Source of the DNA: Siphonodentalium dalli
Taxonomy: Eukaryota; Mollusca; Scaphopoda; Gadilida; Siphonodentaliidae
Direction of reading: 5' to 3'
Assembly (NCBI GenBank): GCA_032622095.1
Contig: CP136061.1
Coordinates: 221,869,148 to 221,933,147 of the forward strand
DNA: 64,000 bases
The notes below the pieces were generated by a model. That model was not told the origin of the DNA. It searched no databases and saw only the letters and a list, made by a program, of their open reading frames with translations. Every line of letters starts with the position of its first letter. Position 1 is the stretch's first letter. The position numbers were made by a program, and so were the translations under genes. Positions 12,331 to 22,651 of the stretch are shown here, one piece after another.

Positions 12331-12746
12331 GTTGACCAACGAAAATCGGCAAAATATTCACCCTAATTTACTGCCAACATTGAACATTGATTGAACCCAG
12401 TTATCCATTGACACTGTTGTAGATAACACCATAGTTACTATTAACATCTGTATTAATCTGATTTGGGAGCATATTCACACCTGAGTGTTGATTGCAGACA
12501 GCTGTGAATACGGGTTAGTCTCCAAATGCCAGTCAACTTTAAGTGTGAAAATTAATTAGTGGGATGTCCTTCTCGATCTGGATTGACGCAGGTCATTATC
12601 CCAGCCCAATCTTTCGCCCAAGTGGAAGTTTATGATAATGGTCGAATGAACAATTGGAAGTTGAGTTGAGGTTTTTATCCATATCCATTATTTACATAGC
12701 TTACTCATTTTATATGTGAAATTATATACAATAATATAATTCTAGT

Positions 12747-13186
12747 CTAATGTCCAGACAAACGACCCATTGCATCGAGAAACTCCATTTTGTCAATTTC
12801 TCCTCCTCTATGAACTCGCTTATAGTGGCTGATGCTGTTCTCGATGGCTCTATATTTTCTCTTTCTTGGAGCAACTTTTCCACCACATGCCACTTGAATA
12901 TATGTTGTACACAGTCCTAGAATCTGACTTGACAATCTGCTTCATTTTCGACATTATGAGTTCTGCGCTGAGTTTGATGGGATCTGCTTCGTGATTATGC
13001 GGCTTTCCTATACTTCACTATGTCATCCTTGGTGTTGACTGTACCTGGACACCATCTAACGCAACATGTCCAGTGGATACTGTCTCTCTTTCTAGTTTTA
13101 ATACGATATTTGTGACAATCAAACAGCAGATTCCTCCCTCCTTTTCTGTTCTCGATAAATGAAACATTAACCTGAACATTAGCCAT
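12747..13186 (-). pseudogene. FLYWCH-type zinc-finger gene, frameshifted
   Basis: Reading from an ATG at 13186, residues 9-58 fit the FLYWCH finger. There is a leading F-x3-KGG, then a Y in 'CHKYRI', 'HWTCC' in place of YWRC, and 'RWCPG'. The closing histidines are in another frame: near 12985-13005 the sequence encodes PHNHEADP. So a shift occurs just after 'DDIVKY', and a second shift is needed to enter the basic 'APRKRKYR' stretch that runs to the stop at 12747. FLYWCH fingers bind DNA or proteins and occur in MULE transposases and in domesticated regulators. At least two frameshifts make this a decayed copy. It lies inside the inverted ends at 12497-13545. Confidence 0.6.
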
Positions 13187-13355
13187 TATTATGAAAGATT
13201 ATGAGAATATCACTGAAGTTGAAGTAAATTGCCTTTGCATGCATTTATATAGGTCGATTTGAGTTCAGGTTGTTCACTCAAGGTACAAACATGCTTATAT
13301 CGTTCACTCACGGAACTAACATACACTAACTACGTACCGGTGATAACTATGAGTT

Positions 13356-13433
13356 ATTGTCAGCGTTAATAAAGCTCACCTAAATAACAAAAACATTGTC
13401 AGCGTTAATAAAGCTCACCTGAATAACAAAAAC
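13356..13433. repeat. 39-bp tandem duplication
   Basis: Two copies start 'attgtcagcgttaataaagc' at 13356 and 13395 and differ at one base ('cacctaaata' against 'cacctgaata'). Confidence 0.85.
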
Positions 13434-13836
13434 TACAAATCACTAACAGCGGTACTCGTTAGAAGTAACCAATTGTTCACACCTCTGTTCACACCTTCCA
13501 AAACAATAGCGACTGTCATTCGGAGACGACCCCGTGAATACATCGTCAGGTGTCCACATTGACTTGTGATTTTGAGATTATCACACCTGAAGATTACAAC
13601 TCTACACCTTACATCAGATCATCACCCCTTTGTTAAATTATGTAAAGGCCAGAATAACTTTGAAAACAAATTCATTTTTGCAACATATTATTATCTACCC
13701 ATGTTGGGGACCTTTAATGAGTGAGAATGTTCAAGATTTCGTTTCGTTTTAGCATTTTTTTCGTATTCATAAGCATTGTGTAATTTTTATTTTTTTTGTA
13801 TTCATAAGCCGTTGTAAAAATGCCGTTCTTCCAAAA
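13434..13836. other. no gene recognised
   Basis: Contains the right inverted end of the MULE-like element up to 13545, then AT-rich sequence with 'gtattcataagc' duplicated near 13765 and 13798. Confidence 0.5.
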
Positions 13837-14197
13837 TCTCCTATATATTTTGAAGACCTCTGTCTGTATGTCTGTATGTCTGTATGTCATTTATACAAAT
13901 CTACGATTCTTGACTATGTGAATATATCTTGTCCCGGATACGAATTTTATCGGGTCGCCAAGCCCGTGCGACGCCAGCTTCCCGCATGCGCAGACCAGAT
14001 CTCAGAAATGGGTGGAGCTATCGACTTGAAATTTGGTATGTGAATGTATCTTGCCCCGGATACGAATTTTATCGGGTCGCCGAGCCCGTGCGACGCCAGC
14101 TTCGCGCATGCGCATACCAGATCTCAGAAATTGGTGGAGCTATCGACTTGAAATTTGGTTTTTGAATAGCCCAGACAACGTCGGGCTCATCGGCTAG
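13837..14197 (+). mobile_element. short Helitron-like element, both ends visible
   Basis: It begins TC at 13837 after A ('aaaa|tctcctatatatt') and carries a (gtctgtat)n stretch. It ends CTAG at 14194-14197 followed by T. Just before the end is a clear hairpin: agcccagac, loop aac, gtcgggct, with one bulged base, about six bases from CTAG. TC start, CTAG end, 3' hairpin and A/T target all fit a Helitron. The 361-bp body holds two 121-bp tandem copies (from 13919 and 14040). Confidence 0.75.
13919..14158 (+). repeat. 121-bp tandem duplication inside the short Helitron
   Basis: Both copies contain 'ccggatacgaattttatcgg', 'cccgtgcgacgccagcttc' and 'gagctatcgacttgaaattt'. They are open in one frame (13929-14165), which simply reads through both copies. 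Confidence 0.85.
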
Positions 14198-14593
14198 TAC
14201 TATATATAAAGATGAGCATAAATTCATGGCATAATCATTGTTTTTACGTTCTCGTTGTATATTCGTTAGTTTAATTAAGTGTATGTCCTGTCATTCGTTC
14301 TCTTATTCCATATTCATTGTAGTATTACTTTGTTATTCCATTCTATTTCCGTTGGTTAAATCCATGTTAATTTGTTCATATTTCCAGTTTCGTCTGATAG
14401 TTGTCGTTAAAACATTATCATGCAATAAAGATTTCTTTAATTATATTCTATTACTAACATTCATTGTTAATTATAATTTACCCATGTTTATTGATAATGA
14501 ATTGAATGTGTTATTCGGTCCAGGAACCTTCGTTGTCAAACAATCTGGTCACGCATCAATTATATTCGCAATTGGGGGGGGGGGTCGAAAAAA

Positions 14594-15907
14594 AATTCCA
14601 GGCACGTATGATCATTTTAATTCCGGCCTCGGGGGACCCACCCACCCAATTTCTTCCGTTTCCGGCATTTTTTTCCAGGAAATTTTGGACACTCACCCTT
14701 TTTTGTCCGTTTCAGGAATTTTTTTCCGGTCAGTTTTGGACACCCACCCACTAAATTTGAGAAAATTATCAATTGACCAACCAAATAGCTGATTATCCCT
14801 GATTATCCTGCATTATCATAGTTTATTGCGCGATGTTTTAATAGAACAGTGCATAATGAAGATAACGATACTATTTGAATTTATCATATAAGTGTCATTA
14901 ATCAAGAAATGTGTCAACATAATCACATTTCTAGGGATAGGCAGAGTGCCAAAGTTTTTATTAACATTCATTATCATAATATATAGTCACATGATCTAGT
15001 CACATAATCACATTTGAGTATTCTACAGACTACATGGTACAACACATTTCAGATTATTTGATATTTTGATATTTGCTATGTGATATATTGCTTGAACCAA
15101 ATTGTTTATCAAAACATGTGGAAATACAAATGTTCATCCCAGTTCATCCCAGTTTGAAGAATAATGCTAATACCAAACATAACCATGATATACCTGCATG
15201 ACTCTTCTTGGGGCATCTCAGAAACCAGAACTGAGGAAACATGTTATATGAGCATGTAATGGCAGGCTGGTAGCCACTGCCTGAAGTAATAGGCTTCGTA
15301 ATAATTGGGAATAACATATGGATGGATAGCCCAATCTCGCTTCTTTTTTGCTCACGATATCAGTGACGATAAAATCTTTGTTACTGTGATTAACATTACA
15401 AGCTGATCCACATTAACTTGGATAACAATTTGAAATTGTTCAAGCTGGCCCGGCTGGCCTTCAATTTATATGTTAATATTTTATGTTTTACGTTGTCAAA
15501 AGTCTATTTTATTCCATTATTTATTATATCTTTTTTTCCATGTCACATATGGTCAAGTGTGCTTTCATTTTATTGCTTATTTTCAGCTGAGTTCTGCATA
15601 GTTATTCTTATTTTTGTTGTATCAGTAGATGGAATCCTGATTAAATTTTATTTTTCCAATAGCGCAGTTTCTTGTTCTATCAAGTTGATTTTGGGTTATT
15701 GTTGGCCATTGTGCAACTGATCCAACTTCTGATAACCTCTATATATAGTATGGCATTGCTATTAACTATATAAGACCTGTTTCTGTTCAAAACACATCAA
15801 AATAAGACTCAATAGCAGAAATGGAGAAAAAAAAATTTGGCACATGGAAAAAACTGCTTTTCGGACCAGAGAGACACCCACCCACCCCATCATACGTGCC
15901 TGGAATT
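14594..15907. mobile_element. candidate DNA transposon with 19-bp inverted ends
   Basis: aattccaggcacgtatgat at 14594-14612 is repeated inverted at 15889-15907. Next to both ends is a 'ccacccaccc' tract (about 14637-14648 and 15876-15886), also inverted. The only shared flank is the palindrome aatt, so the target duplication is unclear. The interior is AT-rich with hydrophobic-coding short frames (14238-14792, 15418-15720) that lack motifs and are probably not genes. Confidence 0.4.
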
Positions 15908-16535
15908 GATATATAAAGGTCATATAATTACTTACTATTTTATTTATTTATGTCTTGTGATAGTAATTCCGTGAAAAACGTATTAATTAGCCTGCCACAA
16001 GTGAATCAGTCTACTTTTGAGCCGATGTATACCGATTTGCCTCGGCAATATTCGGGGGATCTTAGCCAGGGAAGAATTATACTCTTGCGCTTCCATAAGT
16101 TCAACAACTGTGAAGGCATACACTACTCACTAGTCCTAAAACTAATTGTGATATTCGGCAAGTGAAAGAAAGAATTCAGCCAAATTGCCGATTTTGGAAT
16201 CAAATGTTGATTATATGTAGGCGTTACCATTTATGTCACAATTCCAGTTTTAAAAGCCAATGTAGGCGTTACCATTTCAAAACTCTGAAACATGCCTCGA
16301 AAATTGGTGACGGAAACCACCTGAACGCGATAATCTTTACAACCGTTACATATATATCTCGGTATAGATGACTGTGAGCTAGCAAACAATGTTTTACAGC
16401 TCATAAGCAATGATTTTTTTAGTGGTTTATGTACATAGTTTGCAAAAACGATAAATATTCACTTCGAGTCTCACCGAGCAGCCGCCATTTTTCGGTGAAA
16501 TACTTTGTTTTATGACGTAGGTTCCAGGCCCTGTA
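15908..16535. other. no gene recognised
   Basis: Two short frames (15950-16165, 16162-16371) overlap by four bases but show no recognisable domain. The word 'tgtaggcgttaccattt' occurs twice (about 16217 and 16262). Confidence 0.4.
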
Positions 16536-16678
16536 TTAACTGTCATGTGGACTGTTTTTATGGAGATGTAACCGTGAGGTAAGTGGTCATAACTTGTGTA
16601 AAACCCGAAGATTTTTACAAGTTATGACCACTTACCTCACGGTTACATCTCCATAAAAACAGTCCACATGACAGTTAA
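16536..16678. mobile_element. near-perfect hairpin flanked by TTAA
   Basis: The sequence between TTAA (16536-16539) and TTAA (16675-16678) is a foldback. The left arm starting 'ctgtcatgtggactg' is matched base for base by the right arm ending 'cagtccacatgacag' over nearly 60 bp. The short loop is near 'cccgaagat'. TTAA at both ends suggests a piggyBac-type MITE. As RNA it would be a long perfect hairpin, a possible small-RNA source. Confidence 0.7.
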
Positions 16679-16949
16679 TCCTTATATTTATATACATTTA
16701 GCGAAAAAGCCACTTTTGTAAATGTATTTAAATCGAAAAGTGTATCGTGACAAAACCAGCCCAAAATATCTCTTTATATTGAAACCCGATGATTTATTAA
16801 GTCAATCCTGCGCGAGTCCAAATGCGCCCCAAAACATTACGCGTTCGTCTTTCCAAAACCTATGACGCGTCGATGTAATTATGAGGCTACAGTTATGAGC
16901 TGTTGCGCATTCACCGAGAAATAATTGCAACTAGCCATGTGGGCGCCGA

Positions 16950-17033
16950 CCAATCAGATTGCTGGATTTAGTGATAATCACACTTAGTATGTAAATATAT
17001 TCAGATAACACTGTCTCATATGATCTATAAATA
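16950..17033 (+). promoter_or_regulatory. promoter-like: CCAAT box and TATA box
   Basis: ccaatcag lies at 16950-16957 and tataaata at 17026-17033, about 70 bases apart. About 30 bases after the TATA box is a pyrimidine/A start-like 'tcattata'. The upstream 150 bases are richer in CG dinucleotides than their surroundings. This is the clearest core-promoter arrangement in the non-satellite part of the window, but no proven gene follows. Confidence 0.4.
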
Positions 17034-17087
17034 GACTGCCAAGTACTTAATTCATTATAATCTCAGTAAGAGTTATGTAAATTAACA

Positions 17088-17204
17088 TGACTCTGGGATT
17101 CCAGGAGTTGAATGTCACAAGGGAATTACAGCTAAACTCATTCGGCAAACCTCACAAGTCTCCATCCCATATATACTGTCATAGGTCAAGGAGTTCAGCA
17201 TGAT
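17088..17204 (+). CDS. 38-codon ORF downstream of promoter-like stretch
   Basis: The first ATG after the TATA box at 17026 (at 17088) opens a 38-residue frame ending TGA. It begins MTLGFQELNV and is polar with no family motif. If the promoter is real this would be an upstream ORF or first short exon. It could be chance. Confidence 0.2.
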
Positions 17205-17219
17205 ACATGTACAATTCAA

Positions 17220-17393
17220 ATGGAAGATTTCAGTGCAACATGGAGATCGATGAAGTTTGATGATTACGAAAGTTTGAAAGCACATTTTAAAGAGTTACTC
17301 CCAATTCCACCACTCATCGCATTCAATGAATCCCATCCATCAGTATTTATGAGGACAATGAGATGCATGCATATTCTGCAGAAGACAAATTAA
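17220..17393 (+). CDS. 57-residue ORF, unknown
   Basis: The frame begins MEDFSATWRSMKFDDYE and contains 'LPIPPLIAFNE'. Composition is protein-like, with acidic, aromatic and basic residues evenly spread. It follows the TATA/CCAAT stretch and the 38-codon ORF by 16 bases. A gtaata splice-donor-like site lies at 17402. No domain is recognised. It may be a first exon or a relic of a mobile-element gene. Confidence 0.25.
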   Translation: MEDFSATWRSMKFDDYESLKAHFKELLPIPPLIAFNESHPSVFMRTMRCMHILQKTN

Positions 17394-17789
17394 TATGGCT
17401 AGGTAATATACAATCCATTGCGTTCAGTTATTAATTTTTTTTTTATTTTTTGGTTTGTTACAGTTACCAATTTAAGTGTTTCCTGAACTGTTCTACCTCT
17501 TCACTGTTGATATACTCGATCTAACAATTCGATTCAAGATTCGATTTGATTTTGAATCTATTGCTTAAAAATTAAAATACCCGATTCGCAATGAAGACAG
17601 ACTTTCATGGGTCAGAATAGACTACCTAGTTGAAGCATTTTTGGATCAACTTGACAAAGTCAAGTTTGAGCTATTGTCGTGGGTTGGCATCCGTCATCTG
17701 TGAGTCCATCCATGATTCATCTACAATTTCCTGTAGCACAGTCTACAAGTCGCATATCTCATCCAATCCTTTTGGAACTTCATATAGAT
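17394..17789. other. no gene recognised
   Basis: AT-rich spacer with a T-rich tract near 17432-17460 followed by 'ttacag', which could be a splice acceptor, but the following frame closes at once. Confidence 0.4.
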
Positions 17790-18260
17790 CTTTGAGGTGG
17801 CCTCTAAATGGGAGCCATTGATCGTTTCAGAAAGTTGTTGAAAAACATGGCCACCAGCAGCCATCTTTGATTTCAAATTTGAATATATCGGCATACCCTG
17901 CAGCCCACATATTTTGGAGGACTGTTTTAAAAACTTACAGGCATGTTTAGGATCACCTCTAGATGGGAGCTATATATTTTGAATGATTTTCTGTGAAAAA
18001 CATGGCCATTGGCAGCCATCTTGGATTTTATTCTTTGCATGACTAAATCCTTTGGCATACCCTACAGGCCACATCCTTCATTCGATCACCACCAAATTTC
18101 ATATGGAACTTTGGGGTGACCTCTGGATGGGAGCCATAATTTTTTTCAAAATATGTTAAAAAACATGGCCTCCTCCAACAGCCATCTTGGATCTTGAATT
18201 TTAATCCATCAGCACATCCTGCTGCCCGAATTTATTGGGGTATTGTTTTGAATTTAGGCA
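17790..18260 (+). repeat. diverged tandem repeats, about 165 bp, 'cagccatcttgga' family
   Basis: Three units carry 'gggagcca', then 'aaacatggcc', 'cagccatcttgga' and 'cataccctgcagcccacat'. Related units reappear at 23455-23640 and 26640-26700. Short frames inside follow the repeat and are not called genes. Confidence 0.65.
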
Positions 18261-18835
18261 AAAAAAAAGAAAAAGGTTTTGGTTCTCAGGCCCTGCCGCA
18301 TTGAATAAAAAGGGCCGCATTAGGCCTTTTTATTGCAATGCCTGATGTTATGACAAAAAATACTTATGAAAAAATAAATTTGAAAAGTAGATTTGAAGTA
18401 GATGACTACAATTAAGAAAATGATTAGCTGATCCTCATGCTCTTCTTACAATTAGTCATTGTGAACAACTTACACTAATCGTAACTTTATACAATTGAAA
18501 GGCACAGGACTAAATTCAGGATCACATATTAGAATGGGGAGGTATCTCAGTTTTTAGACAACAATAACAGTAGTTAATGTCAGGGGCATTATATAATGCT
18601 AGGTAATCCCAGTCATACACTGGTATTACAATGTCATTTTTATATAAGACTAAATGAGTTTATATGCATAACAGTTCCCTCTACATTTCTGGTTATTACT
18701 AGACAGGAAGGTATCTTTGTCCATGCTTACTATGCGCAGAAAAAAAATAAAAAATAAAAATAAAACCCTACCTCCCTCATTGATTTGAAAATAAAATTGC
18801 CCGAGAACCAAAACACTTTTTATTTTGGCCATACA
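18261..18835. repeat. spacer plus segment inverted relative to 25290-25455
   Basis: Positions 18660-18830 match the reverse complement of 25290-25455 with many changes: both have a T/A-rich 'ggttttatttttat' tract and then 'ataccttcc'. The short frame on each copy (18650-18832 minus, 25268-25453 plus) keeps a weakly similar 'GRVLFLFFIFF' core. This reflects the A/T tract and does not show coding. Confidence 0.45.
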
Positions 18836-19384
18836 AACATGTTCAGGATCAGCTCTAGATGGGAGCTCTCAAATTTGAAAATGAATAGGCACAGTTTGCC
18901 ATATAAGGTGATGTCAAGGTCGGTTAAAATGGCGATGGTGAGTAAACAAACCAACTTAACATGGATTCGTTCAATGATCATTATGATGTTTTCTCACGAT
19001 TTTCAGCCATATAATGCAATGCAAAGCAAAGATAAGATTGCAGACGGAGAGGGGTTGCTGAAGGGAGTTACGATGCTGTGTACTCAAGATGACGACGAAT
19101 AAAAATACAAACAAGTGGATGAATAATGGTATATTGTTCATATTAAAAACATCATGTTCACTACTAGTCTCGAACACTAAACTCCTAATTATGATAGCAC
19201 TGTCATAATATAGATAATGTTCCTAATGGTATATAGCCTTACTACGTCCCTAATGGTGCATAGTCAATATTTGTGTTTGGACATATATATATATATAATT
19301 TTCTGAATATAACTTGGTAACTAAAACATCAATCGAAATTCACCCACATTCTTCATTTTAAAAATTATTTCATTCATAATATGT
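18836..19384 (+). repeat. older duplicated segment (partner 23590-24045)
   Basis: Both copies contain 'atgttcaggatcagctctag', 'tttgccatataaggtgatg', 'ggagttacgatgctgtg' and 'actcaagatgacgacgaata' in the same order. Short frames on both strands follow the repeat. A (ta)n tract lies near 19285-19297. Confidence 0.7.
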
Positions 19385-19580
19385 AACCTCTGATGTACCG
19401 AGGGACTCACTTGGTTTAGCTGCAAGTATCCTTGTAAGCTACATGGTTCGAATCCATGGGGTTCCAATTGACGAGGTTTTATGCATATTATAGAAATAAT
19501 TTTCTAGATATGTGTGTTACATGTATATACATGTAATTGGATTTTGTGTCAAAAACTGTTATTAATTAAATTAAATTAAA
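19385..19580 (+). mobile_element. tRNA-type SINE
   Basis: A box-like tggtttagctgca lies at 19412-19424 and a perfect B box, ggttcgaatcc, at 19445-19455. This is the internal Pol III promoter layout of a tRNA-derived SINE. The unit ends in an AT-rich attaaattaaatta tail near 19562-19580. A second copy with a damaged B box lies at 24046-25290, split by a hAT element. Confidence 0.6.
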
Positions 19581-20540
19581 ATTTGGCCAATCGGTAAATG
19601 CCGATGTTCAACTAATAGGTAAGATTTAATATGCGATGGGCTATTATTGGCTGATTCCGATTATCAAAACATCACTACTAACTTCCTTATTTTCCACAGG
19701 AAAATATCCATAATGTCAATGACCCAGCCAATGACTTCAATTGGCAGTGAAGAGGTTAATAACGGTTGCAACATTTATGGCTCAAAAGGAGAATGTAAGT
19801 ATTATCCAGGAATATTTTTTGAAGTGATAAAACTATGAGATAGTGAAAGGCAAAGGGATTTCAATGATCGTGAGTCAATGTTCACACAATGCAATGGATC
19901 GTTGATGTTCTGCAGCTGTCATTTCTAAGAAGAAAACAGGCCATAAGATCGATTAAAGACATTAGAAAATCCAGAAATATTAGGTTATTATTAGATGGAA
20001 AAAAAAACAGATGAGAAAAAACAAAAACAGGCTTGTAAAATTCAACTGATATTTAATAGTGATAATTTCAGACAGGCTGATCATGCTATTACAGAAAACA
20101 CTATTTTATCGGAACTAGTACTATTGTGAACACTTCCTCAAATCATTGATAAAAAAGTAAATGTTCCTCCATTGATAGTCACTGTCTATAATTTGTATGT
20201 AAGAACAGCAGTTGCGTACGTCCAAGTTGCATGTAAAATTTGTCAAAATGACAATTCTACCTGTATATTCACAATTAATCACCAACGCAAATTTTTTATA
20301 TCAATTTAACACTGAGAAATATGATGAATGAATATTTAAAATGACTGCTTCAACTTTTGGAGCATTTTGTATCATTCTCTTGAATAACTACAGTAATAAA
20401 TTAATTCCATGTTCATTAACTGGTCTATACGCTGTTGTGTGACAAACCCGCTTTCGAGCAGGCAACAAATCACGAGCAGCCGCAGTGTAACCTCTTGTTT
20501 AAATTGTACTTCATGTTACTATTGTTAATTGCATATCAAA
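19581..20540. other. no gene recognised; hAT-end-like fragment at 19585-19680
   Basis: 19585-19680 contains 'aatcggtaaatgccgatg' and 'ctgattccgattatc', an inverted relative of 22995-23115 ('gacaatcggaatcggccg'). The rest is AT-rich without a supported gene; the 63-codon frame at 19647-19838 spans the fragment. Confidence 0.4.
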
Positions 20541-20790
20541 AGAAGTTTCAACTGATTTTAATTTTAAATTAAATTTCAGAGTTCAATTGATGATTACAAG
20601 TATGAAAAGATGGCACCACTAAGGCAGCCTTCGATATATGACTGAAGAGAGCATGATAAATTTTGAATACACCGCTCATAGCAAGGGAATGCAGACAGTG
20701 AATGTAAACTTTGGATGTAAACACCCCAAAATAAGTAAGTTCCCCCCAGCATATTACACTGTATCTCAAGAATCATGGCGGCCATTGTGT
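20541..20790 (+). repeat. duplicated exon-like segment, copy 1
   Basis: Shares an extended match with 21605-21900: 'caactgattttaatttt', 'gatgattacaagt', 'gaaaagatggcacc', 'catagcaagggaatgca' and 'ccccaaaataagtaagttcc'. In copy 2 the start looks like a splice acceptor ('ctctttcag'). Here the corresponding frame is closed by stops. Confidence 0.5.
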
Positions 20791-21604
20791 CACATTCCAT
20801 AATCCATTGAAATATCCATAAATGAGTTGATTATGGCTAAAAAAATACCCAATTAAAAGTTAGCCCATATGTTTATCAGAGGGGGCTTATGTAAGCACCC
20901 CTTTATATACACATTCCAAATATTTTGAGTGGGCAACAAAATCCGGTGTCTCACTCAAATGTGGGCAACAATTGTATAGTTTGCATTCGCCTTTTTGTTT
21001 CATTAAAAATTGGGTCCTGTTCGACCCAGGTTTTGTGTTTACACAATAGTAGTAAGCGAGCAGCCGTGATGTGGTGTAACATCTTGTTTAAATTGTACTT
21101 CATGTTTATTATACCGTTACTCTCAAAGAGAATGTGGGGTATACTGGATTCATTCCATTCTTCACAACGTCCGGACATCTATCCCTCTGTTTTTCCTTCT
21201 GTCCGGGCAGATGTCTTCACCACCGTTTGACGAATCTCAATGAAATTTGGTATGGTTGTTCACTACTATGAGGGCAATCAATTGAGTGTTCAATCATATT
21301 TTTTCCAGTTTTCTGTTCTGGTCATCATTTATAAATTTGGAAGTGTTGGTTTTTTGTCTGTATCGCCACCATCATAGCACCAGTTGACAGATATCAATGG
21401 AATTTGGTATGGATGTTCACTATTATGATGGCAGTCTGTTGAGTGTTCAATCGTTTTGTTCATGTTTTCCATTCTACAGTTATTTATCTGTGTTTATTTG
21501 AAAATGTTAGGGGGTTATTCCCATTCAAGCAGATATCTCACCCATACTTTGTCAGTTCGAATTTGTCACCATGGTGGTATGCCAACACCACCGGTGCAGT
21601 CTCT
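20791..21604 (+). repeat. diverged tandem units, 'gaaatttggtatggatgttc' family
   Basis: The words 'atgaaatttggtatgg', 'gttcactactatgagggca' and 'gttgagtgttcaatc' occur at about 21240-21297 and again at about 21400-21452, a period near 160 bp. The stretch from 20430 to 20530 shares 'gagcagccg' and 'cttgtttaaattgtacttca' with 21058-21108. No gene is supported. Confidence 0.5.
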
Positions 21605-21900
21605 TGTTAATTGCATATCAAGATCAGGTTCAACTGATTTTAATTTTTAATTTTAACTTATGCTCTTTCAGAGTTCCGGTGATGACTACAAGTGCGAAAA
21701 GATGGCACCCATGGAAACGCACCACTAAGGCAGGCTTCAATTTATGATGGAAGAGAACAAGAAATTTTTTGAAGACATGGTCATAGCAAGGGAATGCAAA
21801 GAGTGGTGAGTGCAACTTGGTAAGAGGTCAAATTGGTTATTAACACCCCAAAATAAGTAAGTTCCCCTAACACTGTATGAAGTATCCTGAGGTTGATTTT
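21605..21900 (+). pseudogene. duplicated exon-like segment, copy 2, frame broken
   Basis: A T-rich tract and 'ctctttcag' (near 21663-21671) precede a frame starting SSGDDYKCEKMAP. The frame meets a stop after about 20 codons. In the same frame downstream a second open part reads EENKKFFEDMVIARECKEW and is followed by a donor-like 'gtgagtg'. Acceptor, coding-like body and donor suggest a decayed exon of an unknown gene or element, duplicated with 20541-20790. Confidence 0.3.
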
Positions 21901-22130
21901 CAGGAAATGCTACATGTATATTCCGTATCTTGGCACTGCTGTCGACCAAGTATGTGCATGCTTGAGTGATCACCGTATGTGTGGAGATAGCGCTCAATTC
22001 ATGTCACCAAATTGTTAAGAACTGGCCTCAACAGTGAATTTTCTTAAAATGGAAATTTGAAGTAATCTGAAGAGAAAAATTAGTATCCTTTATAACCAAT
22101 GTATGTTATAATATTATAATAACACGTGTT

Positions 22131-22651
22131 TACCCTCACAATATGAGAGATATGTTCGAATTATGTCAATTTTTTTTTTAAATTGTAATAACGGTCTGCG
22201 GGAAAATATATCAAACATTTTTCATTTTATATTTAAGTTTTTGGCAGCCATTTGCTGAACTATTTTTGTTAGAATAAATCAACATAAAGCTAGCGGTACT
22301 TAATGTCTGTAAAGATGAAACAATATTGAGTATTTATGTCTGCCAGATTATTGAAAGCGTTGAATAATATTTGTTTTATGTTGTTTTGGTCCTTCACCCG
22401 AGAAAAAAAAATAGTCCTGCAAAATGGCTGCCAAAAAACTAAAATATACTGTGAAAAATATTTGATTTATTTACTCGCAGACATTTATGATTTCAGATAG
22501 ACTGAGCGCATACCCTAATTGGCTTCATGGTCTAGATAATGCAATGTGTTTGTTTTTTTATATTCCCATTACAACTCGATAGACCTACATGAAAAAAAAT
22601 TCATTTGTCTTTTTTAAACCACTTTTTTATATAATTCATATTGTGAGGGTA
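22131..22651. mobile_element. TA-flanked foldback MITE
   Basis: taccctcacaatatga at the left is mirrored by tcatattgtgagggta at the right. An internal inverted pair, 'ttttggcagccattt' (about 22238) and 'aaatggctgccaaaa' (about 22422), supports a foldback. TA at both outer edges fits a Tc1/mariner-type target. Confidence 0.7.

Larger units (their letters stand above)
12497..13545 (-). mobile_element. MULE-like element with FLYWCH gene remnant
   Basis: The left edge (12497-12538, around 'gggttagtctccaaatgcc') is a diverged inverted copy of the right edge (13508-13545, around 'gactgtcattcggagacg'). The similarity may extend further outward. These long, diverged inverted ends enclose a broken FLYWCH zinc-finger gene. 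FLYWCH fingers sit in front of MULE transposase domains in many animal elements, so gene and ends point the same way. No MULE catalytic domain remains. Outer borders and target duplication were not resolved. Confidence 0.45.

Noticed and set aside
14238-14792. 184-codon hydrophobic frame
   Set aside because: It begins in T-rich DNA and runs through the inverted end of the element at 14594; composition explains the hydrophobic residues.
19412-19455. Functional tRNA gene
   Set aside because: A and B boxes are present, but the flanks do not form acceptor and anticodon stems and an AT-rich SINE tail follows.
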